From positions 21,744,807 through 21,808,806 of the forward strand of contig NC_040016.1 of NCBI RefSeq assembly GCF_000972845.2: a stretch of DNA of 64,000 bases. The letters are read 5' to 3'. Positions 1 through 11,429 of the stretch are shown piece by piece (position 1 is the stretch's first letter; the number at the start of each line of letters is the position of its first letter). This DNA is from Larimichthys crocea. Taxonomy: Eukaryota > Chordata > Actinopteri > Sciaenidae. The notes under the pieces were generated by a model. The model was given only the letters and a program-made list of their open reading frames with translations, was not told the DNA's origin and did no database searches. Made by a program: the position numbers and the translations under genes.

Positions 1-330
1 AATTTAGTCGAGATCTTCCCGCTAATGGAGTATTGTGGGCGGGGGAGGAAAGAAAAAAACAAGCTGCTTCCAGCAGAAGAATGGAGAGCACAGCGGCATC
101 CAGACCTGCTATGATGGATAAAGTTGGCGGTTTGCTGGTCAGATCTGGTTCAGGTTGTTGACTGACAGATATTTTTGCTGATTTTTTTTTTGTCCAAAAT
201 CCAAGTCACGACCGCGGGCAAGTGTTTGTTTTTCAGTTGTGACTCATTTATTCTGGCTGAGATGATATTTTATGTAAAAACTGTGTCATGTTCCTCGCTG
301 TCCCCAGTCTTCAATAATCCTCTCAGTCAG
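1..330. other. intergenic, nothing recognised
   Basis: No exon-like or repeat-like structure could be supported here. The short open frame at 175-390 runs into a TTTA-repeat tract and has no recognisable domain. Confidence 0.5.
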
Positions 331-366
331 TATATTTATTTATTTATTTATTTATTTATATTTATT
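331..366. repeat. (TTTA)n microsatellite
   Basis: Uninterrupted TATT/TTTA units just before an AT-rich minisatellite. Confidence 0.85.
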
Positions 367-389
367 ATAGCATGCCGTTCAGGAAATTA

Positions 390-695
390 AACCTTTGAAT
401 ATATTGAATGAAACGTTGAATATATAGAATGGAGTCTGAATATATGGAATGAAACTTTGAATATATGGAATGAAGTCTGAATATATGGAATGAAACTTTA
501 AATATATATGGAATTAAACTTTGAATATATTGAATGGAGTCTTAATATATGGAATGAAACTTTAAATATATGGAATGAAGTGTGAATATATGGAATGAAA
601 CTTTGAATATATTGAACGGAGTCTGAATATATGGAATGAAACTTTGAATATATTGAATGAAGTCTATATATTGAATGAAACCTTGAATATATGAA
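390..695. repeat. AT-rich minisatellite, unit about 21-22 bp
   Basis: Repeated units of the form GAATGAAACTTTGAATATAT alternate with GAATGAAGTCTGAATATATG. About 14 diverged copies can be read through, with single-base changes and occasional loss of a few bases. There is no coding potential. Confidence 0.85.
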
Positions 696-699
696 ATCC

Positions 700-2300
700 T
701 GTAACTGGTTATAAACAACTCTTCCGCTCAGTGTGGACAGTAAAGACCTTTATATGTTTGTGTTGCTTTCAGCCAGCGATGCTTTATCAAGCTCTCTTTA
801 CACTGCGATGCTTCCGTCCTTGTGTGCTCTGCTGAGTGTTCCGTGGCCAGTGAAGTGCACTGGTATCGCGTTGACAAGCGCTCGGGCCGCTCGCTGTGAG
901 CATGCTGTCCAAGCACACCTTATCAGAGGAGCGTTGACCTTTTACTACAAGCACCTGCCTCGGTCTCTGTCTCCGCCTTTTTCATGTCGCTGCCCGTCTC
1001 TCTGCCTCCGTGCCTTTTTTCCTCCATCTGCTCCTCTGTCACACTACCTGTCTTATGGTTTACCTTTTCCATTTGCCTTCCTGGTGCTGCTGCCATTTAA
1101 TTCCCTTTATTTTGTCTTAATGAGCGAATGCTGACAGTGAGCAGAGATAGTGTCGTGCCAGAACAGGAGCTGGGTAAGCATACAATGTAAACCGGGCTCA
1201 GCAGCCTCTATGACTGACTTTTAGTCGATTAGTGGATGTGACTGTAGTTTATTTTAGTTATTTTAGACTTTAATTTGGTATCAGGATGAATTGAAATTCT
1301 TCTCTAGACATTTGTTTGTATCTTTTTTGCCTAAGAGTAAACTGCTCTTTCATTTCTTTACTGGGAGCGCCTGTCAATCAAACAAGTTACTCTTCCACCT
1401 GTAAAGCCGAACCCTTCCTCGAGCTGTGCTGCTAGGAAAACAATTTGCAGCAATATCATCAAGGGCAACATTTCTTTTAGGGTAAATACATTTTGTTTGG
1501 CATAAAATCAGAAACACGTGAGCGCAGAGTCTGAGAACAGAAGGTCAAAACGGTGTTCTGCTTTATTAACTGCAGGTAGAGAGCAGCGAATCTGACATTT
1601 ACTTATATGAAAATGTCACAGCATTCCTTCAGGTAGGTTAAGAGAAGAGACTAAATAAGTTTGCTGCAAAGTTTTTTTATGATGTGACACCACTATTAAC
1701 ACGATGACATCAACATAGAGAACTTTAAATTAAAGGTTAAAGTCAATGCACACTTTAATCGACCAGTAAAACTCAGCCTGAATGAACCTTGACCCGGACG
1801 GCGTGATCAGAGTTAGGGCATAAAGGTCACGTCTATGCTGCCTGCCTGCCTGCTTGGCTGCCTGCCTACCCAAACCGGGGCGTTGCCAAGGCAACTGCAA
1901 GTTGCAGCAGCAACGTCAGGATCAGCTGACACTGATGTGAGATGACAAGACCACCCGGAGAGAGAGTAGAGAGAGTGAATGGAGAGAGAGAAAGAAATAA
2001 TTAAGGAGCAGACTGAGGACATTTCCTAACGGTTACAGTGACACGCTGGAAGTAAAGAAGTGATGTTAGATAAACTAAAGTTCACACACACACACACAGT
2101 CCACTGAGATTATGCAACCGAATGCGTGTTATTCCATCATAATCCTGTCTGGCTCTGTGTTAACACTGAAACTTTCATAGAACCCAGCAGGTCTGAAATG
2201 TTCTCCACAGTCCATGTCACTCTGCTCTGCAGCAACAAAACACACCAGCTCTCTTTCTGACGCTCCTGCTAACCTCGAGTTTATTTTAGAAGTCTATTTC
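700..2300. other. intergenic, no gene recognised
   Basis: The stretch contains chance open frames only (for example 733-1134, with no domain and no splice context), a short CA run near 2082-2098 and one copy of a dispersed motif at 1150-1174. No conserved exon was found on either strand. Confidence 0.45.
1150..1174 (+). repeat. dispersed motif copy 1 (TGCCAGAACAGGAGCTGGG)
   Basis: The same core recurs at 13707-13731, 22610-22634 and 25313-25337, and in part on the other strand at 15844-15858. The preceding bases (GAATGCTGAC) also match two of the other copies, so it is the conserved end of a longer, decayed repeat family. Confidence 0.7.
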
Positions 2301-2307
2301 ACTTTCA

Positions 2308-2372
2308 TTTAAAGGTCCGGTGAGTGTGTGTGTGTGGAGGATTTAGTGACATCTAGTGGTAAATAATCCTCA
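2308..2372 (+). mobile_element. TTAAAGGTCC-type MITE fragment
   Basis: It begins with TTTAAAGGTCCGGTGAGTG and includes GACATCTAGTGG, the terminal block of the teleost MITE family seen more completely at 38220-38476 (there in the opposite orientation). Only one end is present, so it is truncated. Confidence 0.55.
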
Positions 2373-2462
2373 CTTTAACACTTTTAAGTGTGCAGGAGAA
2401 ACTGGTGGTGGTTGTGAAACTTAAATGGCGTTTTCTAGAGCCAATGGCTGCAGGAGGGAGGG

Positions 2463-3160
2463 TAGGGACGGGAATCGAGTGTTTCAGTTCCATGGAATCG
2501 TTTGTTAGTTTATCTAACGATTCTCACGAATTACGTCACGTGACTTACGCAAGAAGTTACGCACGCTCGATTCCAGCAAGCGCGACAAATTACGGCACGT
2601 AACTTACGCAAGTTTCACACGTGCAGTGCGATCAGTAGTCAACAATGTCACCCACTCGGTTCAAACGCTCCAAAGTTTGGCTGCGTTTGACCAAAACAGA
2701 CGTCAACAGGGCGACTTGCAATCATTGCAAAGTGGAGATAACAGCGTCAGGAGGGAACACGACGAATATGCAGAAACATTTGTGCACACAACATGCAATA
2801 TTTTGAAATGAATGTCGTGTTTTTGACACGCTTCGGACTGGAGATGAATCTCAACCTAGCAGCAGCGGCAGCAGCCAGGCTATGAACACCTCTGTGGTTA
2901 CTACGGAAGGTAAATAACACACTGCCTACCATGTTAGTGCCATGTGCTTCTTTATAAAACATGATATAACAGTTCACATTAAACGAATGCCTTCTGCATT
3001 ACATTTAGAAGATGACCATGACGAGAGAGAGAGTCAGCTGTACTAGTACTCGCTCCAGTTCACTACCTCCTCTAGATGATGCTGATCAAACTGTTTGTTC
3101 TCCTTTTCCCCCCAAATGAGAATCGATAAAGAATCGAATCGTTAAGCAGAATCTTGAAGT
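2463..3160 (+). mobile_element. hAT transposon remnant (5' part with BED exon)
   Basis: The left end reads TAGGGACGGGAATCGA, close to the usual TAGGGATGGGAATCGA terminus of a fish hAT family. A BED zinc-finger exon follows. Near 3118-3155 is the GAATCGATAAAGAATCGAATC block typical of the subterminal region of this family. The catalytic part is missing and no intact right terminus is visible. Confidence 0.6.
2645..2909 (+). pseudogene. hAT transposase / ZBED-like BED zinc-finger exon, broken
   Basis: From the ATG at 2645 the frame reads 53 codons and stops at 2804-2806. It contains SKVW, then TCNHCKVEI and NMQKHLCTQH, which is the aromatic-C-x2-C-xn-H-x4-H pattern of a BED zinc finger. A readable tail rich in Ser (PSSSGSSQ) resumes after the stop and runs to a donor-like GAAG|GTAAAT at about 2909, so a small indel or premature stop disrupts one original exon. 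BED domains bind DNA in hAT transposases and in domesticated ZBED proteins. The absence of a following catalytic exon and the hAT terminus upstream favour a dead transposon copy over a host gene. Confidence 0.65.
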
Positions 3161-4285
3161 GTTCAAGTTCAAGTTTGTGTCTTCTAGTGTGTTGAAGCTA
3201 ATCAGCTGATTGTGGACAGCTTTACTTCCTTTGAGGTAGCACATGGAGACATTTTCTTTTGCCGAATTGTTCAAAATTCAGTCAACATTTGTCAAACGAT
3301 GTCTGATTTAAACGTTTTGTTCATTCAAGCTTTGCCTGGAGGCAGGTCTGTACGTGACATCACAGGTGCAACATCCATGTTTTATACAGTCTGTGATTGA
3401 TGCATGCGCGTGCATCACTTCTCATATATAGTAAAGTCGACGCCTCCGTCGTTGGCAGATGCCCGGTGGATTTCTGGTTTATTGTCTCGACCTCTCAGCC
3501 ACGACTAATTCTCCCCTGAATCACCTGCTCGTCCAGGACTAATGGAGCTTTACAAATTGAGCCGGTGAGCATTGATGAACCCGAGAATCGCACGTCAGCA
3601 TTGTTTCTTCAGCAGTAAACAACGAGTCTTTACGCTGAGAGGAATTAACGTGCTTATCGGAAATCTATAAAACATTGACGGATTTAACCAATTTAGGATT
3701 TTAATGTTTTAATGTCATCCAAGCAGACTTCTTTTAAACAGTTTCTTGTGTCTGAGCATCATATGACTTTAAAGATGTGATGACCCAGACGTTAAACATG
3801 ACTGACCCTACATCTTTTCTGTGGACACTGAGGCCTAACATCTGTCACGTTGCGGCCGCAGTGGTGTCCAATCTCCACGCGACTTCAAACCCAAGGAGTG
3901 TTTCAGAAGAGTTTTGCTCTCTTGTTAACTTGCTCGTTTATTTTCTTCTAAATATGTGAATTTGCTCTCATAGTTCTTTTGTAATTGTTTCTCTTTTGGC
4001 TGTTTTGGAAGTTTGCAAAACGCGTTTTATTTTGAAAATTAAAAAGATTCTGTTTAGATTCTCAGATTTTTCTGAAGACGAGCAGACAGTTGAGTTTACT
4101 TTCCAGACCATGCATAGGCCGGGAATCGTGTGCTTCTCAGTTATGCTGTTGAACGAACACACACACACACACACACACACGCTGACGTCAGTCTGTCAGT
4201 CTTGCTGTGCTCTGGGGTCCATCCAGGAAGCGACAGAAGGCTGAGCAGCCAGAGGTAAAGACCTCCACTGAGCTACCACAGTGAC

Positions 4286-4330
<45 letters not shown>

Positions 4331-5436
4331 CAAAGACTCACAGAGACCTCGTCTTTCTGTGACACTGATTTTTTTGTGTCTGTGTGTTCATGTGCAGAGT
4401 GAAGGGGACAGATGAAGGTGTTATATAACCGTGTCATGATGGATCACCAGGTAGTGCTGTGTGTGTGCAGGTGTGTGTGTGTGTGTGTGCGCGCGCGCAG
4501 GTGTGTGTGTGCGTACCTGTCATAGTAAGCTCAGGGCAAATCTACACACGGACACAAAGTGGAAGCACAAATCTCATTACATCAGAGAGCCCAGTGCTCA
4601 TTATTTTTAGATTGTATTTAAAAAAATCTCTGAATCCATTTGGTTATTTTAGACTAACTATTGTGAAATATGATGAGTACAGGATATAAAAATACAAACT
4701 GGAGCACAATCACTCGCTAGTTTTGTAATTTTCTTCTGATTTGAAGGAAATCTGCAGTGTTCAGGATCCTTTTAGTGTGTTAGTGGGTGTGGATTCAGAA
4801 ACATCGTCCTCACAGGACAATCTAGTTCAGTGTAAAAGAATTTAGATCACTCAGAAAAAAGAAAACAACAATCAAATATTTATGAAAGACTACTTCTAAA
4901 AGTCAAAATCTGGGTATTAAATGATGAAACTGTCTGACTGACCTAGGGACTTGTTGATGCATTTTCACAAAACACAGATAAAAAACATGCATCAGATTTT
5001 TTTCTGCCTGTTTTCAGTTGAACAGCACAAAGATTAATGACATATTTAATGTTTAGAATGATAAAAATGTGTCATCACACAACAAAGTCGGAACAAAGTT
5101 GAGACAGGAGCAACAAAAGACTGCGGAAGTTGCTCACAGTCTTTCATAATCAAGGACGTTTGACAATTTGTTCTTAAACCAGTTGGGCTATTTGCAGCTT
5201 ATACGATTCAGAAATGTATGGATTTATTATGGATTTATTCCTCTTTTAATTGCACTTCACCTTCATCAATCAACGTGAAACTGTTATGTAAGAATATACA
5301 AAATAAACACACGTTCATTCAAAACATCTTTATACATGACAAACCAAACAAAAATGAACGTACCTCGCTGCCTGCACACAACCTAGAGGGGATGTGTCTC
5401 CTTAAACTCTCTCAGTACTTTTCCATTCACTCGCCA
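3161..5436. other. intergenic with GT/CA microsatellites
   Basis: (CA)12 lies at 4157-4180, (GT)20 at 4289-4329, and an interrupted GT/GC run at 4459-4513. No exon or complete mobile element was recognised between them. Confidence 0.5.
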
Positions 5437-5932
5437 CTCACCTGCCAGCCACGCCCTCCTCATCAGACCAACTCCCCTCACCTGCCTGACTCACCTGCTT
5501 CCCATCACCAATCAGGCCAGTGTTGAAGCCCTCCCTGCTCACTCACTCTCTGCCAGATTGTTCTTCATGCTCAGGCTAGACTCTCTTCTTCGGACTGATC
5601 TCTCGTTGTCGACTCTGCCTGCCTTTGTCTAACCTGTTACCTGTAATCCCAGAAACCGACCCTGCCTTCTGTACCCGACCACGAGTTCAGCTTCTGACCT
5701 CTCTGGATTCCACCAGCTGGTGACGGCTCGGCTACCGGCGACTCGTTTTTGGTTCCTCTGCTTCATTGCCTGTTTACCTGCTTGCCCAGAGAGACTGTTT
5801 CCTCAGCTGTTGCTTTGAACTGTTTCATCTACCTGCCAAGTGTAATAAAAGTGACTTTCCTTTATTACCATTGTCCAGTGTGCTGCATTTGGGTTCTTAC
5901 AGTACTACACCCATTTCAACAGGTAACAAATT
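5437..5932 (+). mobile_element. dispersed repeat (LTR-like or other retroelement fragment)
   Basis: A roughly 490-bp unit that contains an AATAAAAGTGACTT block, possibly a polyadenylation signal, and ends near GCATTTGGGTTCTTAC. A second copy lies at 8064-8553 and an inverted, shorter copy at 23354-23731, so it is dispersed as well as duplicated. I could not identify an internal coding region, so the class is uncertain. Confidence 0.5.
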
Positions 5933-5989
5933 AGTTCCCACCCGGTCATGAAATCATGAATAATGCATCAAAACATCAAAACAATTAAA

Positions 5990-5999
5990 NNNNNNNNNN
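5990..5999. other. assembly gap (10 N)
   Basis: Ten consecutive N between AACAATTAAA and TATCAAAACA, inside copy 1 of the tandem duplication. Confidence 0.99.
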
Positions 6000-6417
6000 T
6001 ATCAAAACATTAAAACAATTAATTAAAAAATATTTATAGCTTTTATATTTAGTTTTTAAAGTTTAAAACCTGAACAACAAAAACCAGAGATATCGTGTGT
6101 TTTTTATTGACTCTGATGCTGACTCAAGTGACATCATCTGAGGTCATGCGGTCGTGTTTCTTAAACCTGAACACAAACGTTGCATGCCATGTTTAAAAAA
6201 ATGTTATTTAGAGAAAACTCCACTGATTGGACACAGAAAACATCTGCATACATCATATTAGCACTCAAACACACCACATGCACGAGCCACACACACACGA
6301 AATGAGAGCAAACAGACCTAAAGAAACAGAGAATGTGGCTGGCTGTTATTGATTAGATTGTGTTGAATCATGGGAGGTGAGCGGCTTTGTAGCAGCACGT
6401 GTATGTGCAGCTGTTGG

Positions 6418-6461
6418 TGTGTGTGTGTGTGTGTGGGTGTGTGTGTGTGTGTGTGTGTGTC
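6418..6461. repeat. (GT)n microsatellite
   Basis: Interrupted GT tract. The equivalent tract in copy 2 is at 9068-9112 and is uninterrupted. Confidence 0.85.
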
Positions 6462-7337
6462 GGTGGGCGTGCAATATAGGTGACATGTTTCTCTTTGAGG
6501 ATGAGGCGTTCCTTCCCATGTTCTCATCCCTCTTCAAACCTTAACCTCCTCCCCTCCTGTTTTGCTCCTTCTCTCCTCACCTCCTCATTTCTCCCCGAGC
6601 ATCGTCTATGTCCAGCTAGCCCGTCTCTCTCCTTCCTCAGACTCTCTCCGTCCTTCTTTTCTCTGATCTCTAATCGCAAGAAGTGTTTAATCTCACTGAA
6701 ACACACGGTGAGTCATTTCTTTAAGTCTCATTATTAGTCATGAAAGAGCTCCTCCTCTGTGGAACAGGAGCAGAGGAGGAGACAGCAGGAGTTCATCAGC
6801 GGAGGTGGTTCTTTATTTAGGACAGACTCAAAATGCTCAGATTGTTTAGAAACGTGATTATTCTATTGATGACGGAGATGATGTTTGCACCACCAATGCT
6901 CTCGTGTGAGATTGGGATACTGAACATGCAGAACGTAAATAAAAACGCTCACGATGATCTGCGATTCTTGTTCAACCTATTTTCAACTGAATACAGAACA
7001 AAGACGAGATATGTTCAAACTTTTATGTTTTTTTTTTTTTTAAATATACACTTCAGTAAAGTTGAGTCTGTGAAAGTTTCAAAAATCACCTGTTTGGATC
7101 ATTCATCACGTGTAAAATGTTGGAGCTTCTAAACAAAACGACGATCACGACTGCTTCTCATTCATTATATTTACTGATTTAAACACGTCAAACACCTTAC
7201 CAGAAGAAGAAAACGACAACGAGAGGAAAAAGCTCTGATCCGTTACCGTAACAATTCCTGTTTCAAATAAAATCTTATTATTATTTTATTATTCATTATT
7301 GTCATTGATCCCACCAAGCATTTTTCAGTCTAATAAA

Positions 7338-7500
7338 CGTCTAAAAGGTCCCTGACGTCCAGGCTAAACTCGGTCTGCCAGTGGTCTAGAAATGAAAGTT
7401 TTTTAGACGTTCTTAAGACATCTCGTCTAATCTTAGACGTTTAAATACCGTAATCATAGTATTATAGACGTCTAAATTCATACGTTTGCCAGACATTTAC
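7338..7500. repeat. AGACGT-rich segment, copy 1
   Basis: TAGACGT/AGACGTCTAA words are repeated in both orientations within about 160 bp. The duplicate at 10110-10285 shows the pattern more cleanly. It could be the core of a decayed palindromic element. Confidence 0.5.
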
Positions 7501-8063
7501 TTTTATACTTCCATATTTAAACCCCATTACAGAATGTAGACGTCATATAGACCTCTGTTAAACATACTAATTAGATTATTCTAATAAATCTAGATATTTA
7601 AGTAATGTAATTACAATCTATTAAATTATCACAACAAACCTGTATTAAAAGGAAACTAAAGTTGTCTTTTAAATAGGTTTCAGTAACACTAATGTCATGC
7701 TTATTTTACCACTGGATTAAATACATCTCTTGAGGGGAACATTAACCAAACTATCCTACTGTAATCTCAATAAATACATTTTTAAAACAATCCAACCATC
7801 ACAACTGTAAAATGTGAGACAGACTCAGATTTAGAATCTGGGTGCATGAACGAACACAGCCCCGAGGCCCGAGCGTTCAAATGAACGGAGACGGTCTCCA
7901 GAGAGTTCAGCTCGACTTCTCCTCCAATCAGGTTTTCTAAATCAGCTTACAGGAGGAACTGTAATCCAGTTCTTATGTGCATGTGCTGATGAAAGACTAG
8001 ACTCAGGCAACAGGTTGATTACACCTGAACACACATTAATCATAAAGAATGCATCACGTTGTC

Positions 8064-8553
8064 ACCTGCCAGCCACGCCCTCCTCATCAGACCAACTCCC
8101 CTCACCTGCCTGACTCACCTGCTTCCCGTCACCAATCAAGCCAGTGTTGAAGCCCTCCCTGCTCACTCACTCTCTGCCAGATTGTTCTTCATGCTCAGGC
8201 TAGACTCTCCAGCACTCTTCTCCGGACTGATCTCTCGTTGTCGACTCTGCCTGCCTTTGTCTAACCTGTTACCCGTAATCCCAGAAACCGACCCTGCCTT
8301 CTGTACCCGACCACGAGTTCAGCTTCTGGCCTCTCTGGATTCCACCAGCTGGTGACGACCCAGCTACCGGCGACTCGTTTGGTTCCTCTGCTTCATCGCC
8401 TGTTTACCTGCTTGCCCAGAGAGACGATTTCCTCAGCTGTTGCTTTGAACTGTTTCATCTACCTGCCAAGTGTAATAAAAGTGACTTTCATTTATTACCT
8501 TTGTCCAATGTGCTGCATTTGGGTTCTTACTACACCCGTTTCAACAGGTAACA
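8064..8553 (+). mobile_element. dispersed repeat (LTR-like fragment), second copy
   Basis: Same unit as 5437-5932, including AATAAAAGTGACTT and the GCATTTGGGTTCTTACTACA end. It reads with fewer small gaps than the first copy. Confidence 0.5.
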
Positions 8554-8861
8554 AATTTGTTCCCACCTGGTCATGAAATCATGAATAATGTATCAAAACA
8601 TTAAAACAATTAAAAAAATATTTATGGCTTTTATACTTAGTTTTTTAAAGTTTAAGACCTGAACAACAAAACCAGAGATATCATGTTTTTATTGACTCTG
8701 ATGCTGACTCAAGTGACATCATCTGAGGCTCATGCGGTCGTGTTTCTTAAGACCTGAACACAAACGTTGCATGCCATGTTTAAAAAATGGAGAAAACTCC
8801 ACTGATTGGACACAGAAAACACCTGCATACAGCATATAGCACTGAAACACACCCATGCACG

Positions 8862-8886
8862 CACACACACACACACACACACACAC
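8862..8886. repeat. (CA)n microsatellite
   Basis: Uninterrupted CA run. A second short run follows at 8930-8944. Confidence 0.85.
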
Positions 8887-9067
8887 ATTTCTGTATGTGC
8901 ACTATTATATATAATCATGATCACGAGCACACACACACACACACAGAAATGAGAGCAAACAGACCTAAAAGAAAACAGAGAATGTGGCTGAGCTGTTATT
9001 AGATTAGATTGTGTTGAATCATGGGAGGTGAGCGGCTTTGTAGCAGCACGTGATGTGTGCAGCTGTT

Positions 9068-9112
<45 letters not shown>
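9068..9112. repeat. (GT)n microsatellite
   Basis: Uninterrupted GT run, copy 2 counterpart of 6418-6461. Confidence 0.9.
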
Positions 9113-9113
<1 letters not shown>

Positions 9114-10109
9114 GGTGGGCGTGCAAATATAGAGGTGACATTGATTTCTCTTTGAGGATGAGGCGTTCCTTCCCATGTGGCTCATCCCTCTCTCTCAAAC
9201 CTCTAACCTCCTCCCCTCCTGTTTTTACTCCTTCTCTACCTCCACCTCCTCATTTCTTCCCCGAGCATCGTTTATGTCCAGCTAGCCCGTCTCTCCTCCT
9301 TCCTCAGACTCTCTCCGTCCTTCTTTTCTCTGATCTCTAATCGCAATGAACGTGTTTAATCTCACTGAAACACACGGTGAGTCATTTCCTTTAAATCTCA
9401 TTATTAGTCATGAAAGAGCTCCTCCTCTGTGTGAACAGGAGACAGAGGAGGAGACAGCAGGAGTTCATCAGACGGAGGTGGTTCTTTATTTAATGACAGA
9501 CTCAAAATGCTCAGATTGTTTAGAAACGTGATTATTCTATTGATGACGGAGATGATGTTTCCTCTTGCACCACCAATGAAATCTGTCGCACACATTCATG
9601 CACTGATGTGAGTTAGGATACTGAACGATGCAGAACGTAAATAAAAACGCTCACGATGATCTGCGAATCTTGTTCAACCTATTTTCAACTGAACAAAGAC
9701 GAGAGACCTAATGTTCAAACTTTATTGTTTTTTTGTTTTTTAAATATACACTCAATCTGAATTTCAGTAAAGTTGAGTCTGTGAAAGTTTCAAAAATCGC
9801 CTGTTTGGATCATTCATCAGGTGTAAAATGTTGGAGGTTCTAAACAAAACGACGATCACGACTGCTTCTCATTCATTATATTTACTGATTTAAACACGTC
9901 AAACACTGTTACCAAGAAGAAGAAAACAACAACGAGGAGGAAAAAGCTCTGATCCGTTACCGAGCAACCAAAAGAATCCTATTTTGCAACTTAACGTCTG
10001 AACGTCACACTAACAGAAGACAACACAACACATTTCTGTTTCAAATAAACCTATTATTATTATTATTATTCATCTATTGTCATTGATCCCACCAAGCATT
10101 TTTCAGTCT

Positions 10110-10285
10110 AATAAACGTCTAAAAGGTCCCTAGATGTCCAGGCTAAACTCGGTCTGCCAGTGGTCTAGAAATTAAAGTTTTTTTAGACGTCTAAGACATC
10201 TCGTCTAATCTTAGACGTTTAAATAACCGATAATATACGTCTATTTATAGACGTCTAAATTTAGACGTTTGCCAGACATTTACTT
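10110..10285. repeat. AGACGT-rich segment, copy 2
   Basis: Contains AGACGTCTAAGACATC, TCTTAGACGTTTAAATA, ATAGACGTCTAAATTTAGAC and similar words. The palindromic core AGACGTCT makes the segment partly self-complementary. Confidence 0.5.
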
Positions 10286-10925
10286 TTATACCATATTTAA
10301 ACCCCATTACAGAATGTAGACGTCATATAGACCTCTGTTAAACATACTATTATGATTTATTCTAATAAATCTAGATATTTAAGTAATGTAATTACAATCG
10401 ATTAAGTTATTCACAACAAACCTATATTAAAAGGAAACTAAAGTTGTCTTTTAAATGGGTTTCAGTAACACTAATGTCATGCTTATTTTACCACTGGATA
10501 TAAATACATCTCTTGATGGGAACATTAACCAAACTATCCTACTGTAATCTCAATAAATACATTTTTAAAACAAATTCCAACCATCACAACTGTAAAATGT
10601 GAGACAGACTCAGATTTAGAATCTGGGTGCATGAAATCGAACACAGCCCTGAGGCCAGAGCGTTCAAATGAACGGAGAACGTCTCCAGAGAGTTCAGCTC
10701 GACTTCTCCTCCAATCAGGTTTGTTAAATCAGCTTACAGGAGAAACTGTAATCCAGTTACTTATGTGCATGTGCTGATGAAAGACTAGACTCAGGCAACA
10801 GGTTGATTACACCTGAACACACATTAATCATAAAGAATGCATCACGTTTGTCTGACGTTACTGTAACGTTACATCCTTTAAATATCGACCGCTTTGGTTT
10901 CTCTGCTGACCCAGAAACTTAGGAA

Positions 10926-11193
<268 letters not shown>

Positions 11194-11239
<46 letters not shown>
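11194..11239. repeat. (GT)n microsatellite
   Basis: About 23 uninterrupted GT units. Confidence 0.95.
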
Positions 11240-11241
<2 letters not shown>

Positions 11242-11374
11242 CATGTAAATAATGATTTTGAGGCCACGTGACTGTGACTGTGTGTTCAGGGGGAAGGGAA
11301 ACGACAGAAAAAGAAAGAGGGATGAAGAGTAAAGGAGGAGGAACAGCAGGAAGAACCTGAAACATTTTCTAAGG

Positions 11375-11377
<3 letters not shown>

Positions 11378-11427
<50 letters not shown>
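11378..11427. repeat. (GT)n microsatellite
   Basis: About 24 GT units, the third long GT tract within 500 bp. Confidence 0.95.

Positions 11428-11429
<2 letters not shown>

Larger units (their letters stand above)
5437..8063 (+). repeat. tandem duplication, copy 1 (about 2.6 kb)
   Basis: From CACCTGCCAGCCACGCCCTC to GCATCACGTTGTC this segment reappears in the same order and orientation at 8064-10852. Differences are mostly single-base substitutions and 1-10-base indels. Copy 1 also lacks about 60-70 bases present at 9960-10030. It contains the N gap at 5990-5999. Confidence 0.9.
8064..10852 (+). repeat. tandem duplication, copy 2 (about 2.8 kb)
   Basis: Direct repeat of 5437-8063, abutting it with no spacer. 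It carries the same sub-elements in order: retroelement-like fragment, CA/GT tracts, the GAGGAGACAGCAGGAGTTCA block, the AGACGT-rich segment and the terminal CATAAAGAATGCATCACGTT. It is the longer and apparently cleaner of the two copies. Confidence 0.9.

Noticed and set aside
5437..5932. Classical LTR retrotransposon end
   Set aside because: The AATAAA block is suggestive, but I found no TG...CA boundary with a 4-6-bp duplication, primer-binding site or polyprotein. The inverted copy has 8-bp direct repeats instead. Kept as an unclassified repeat.
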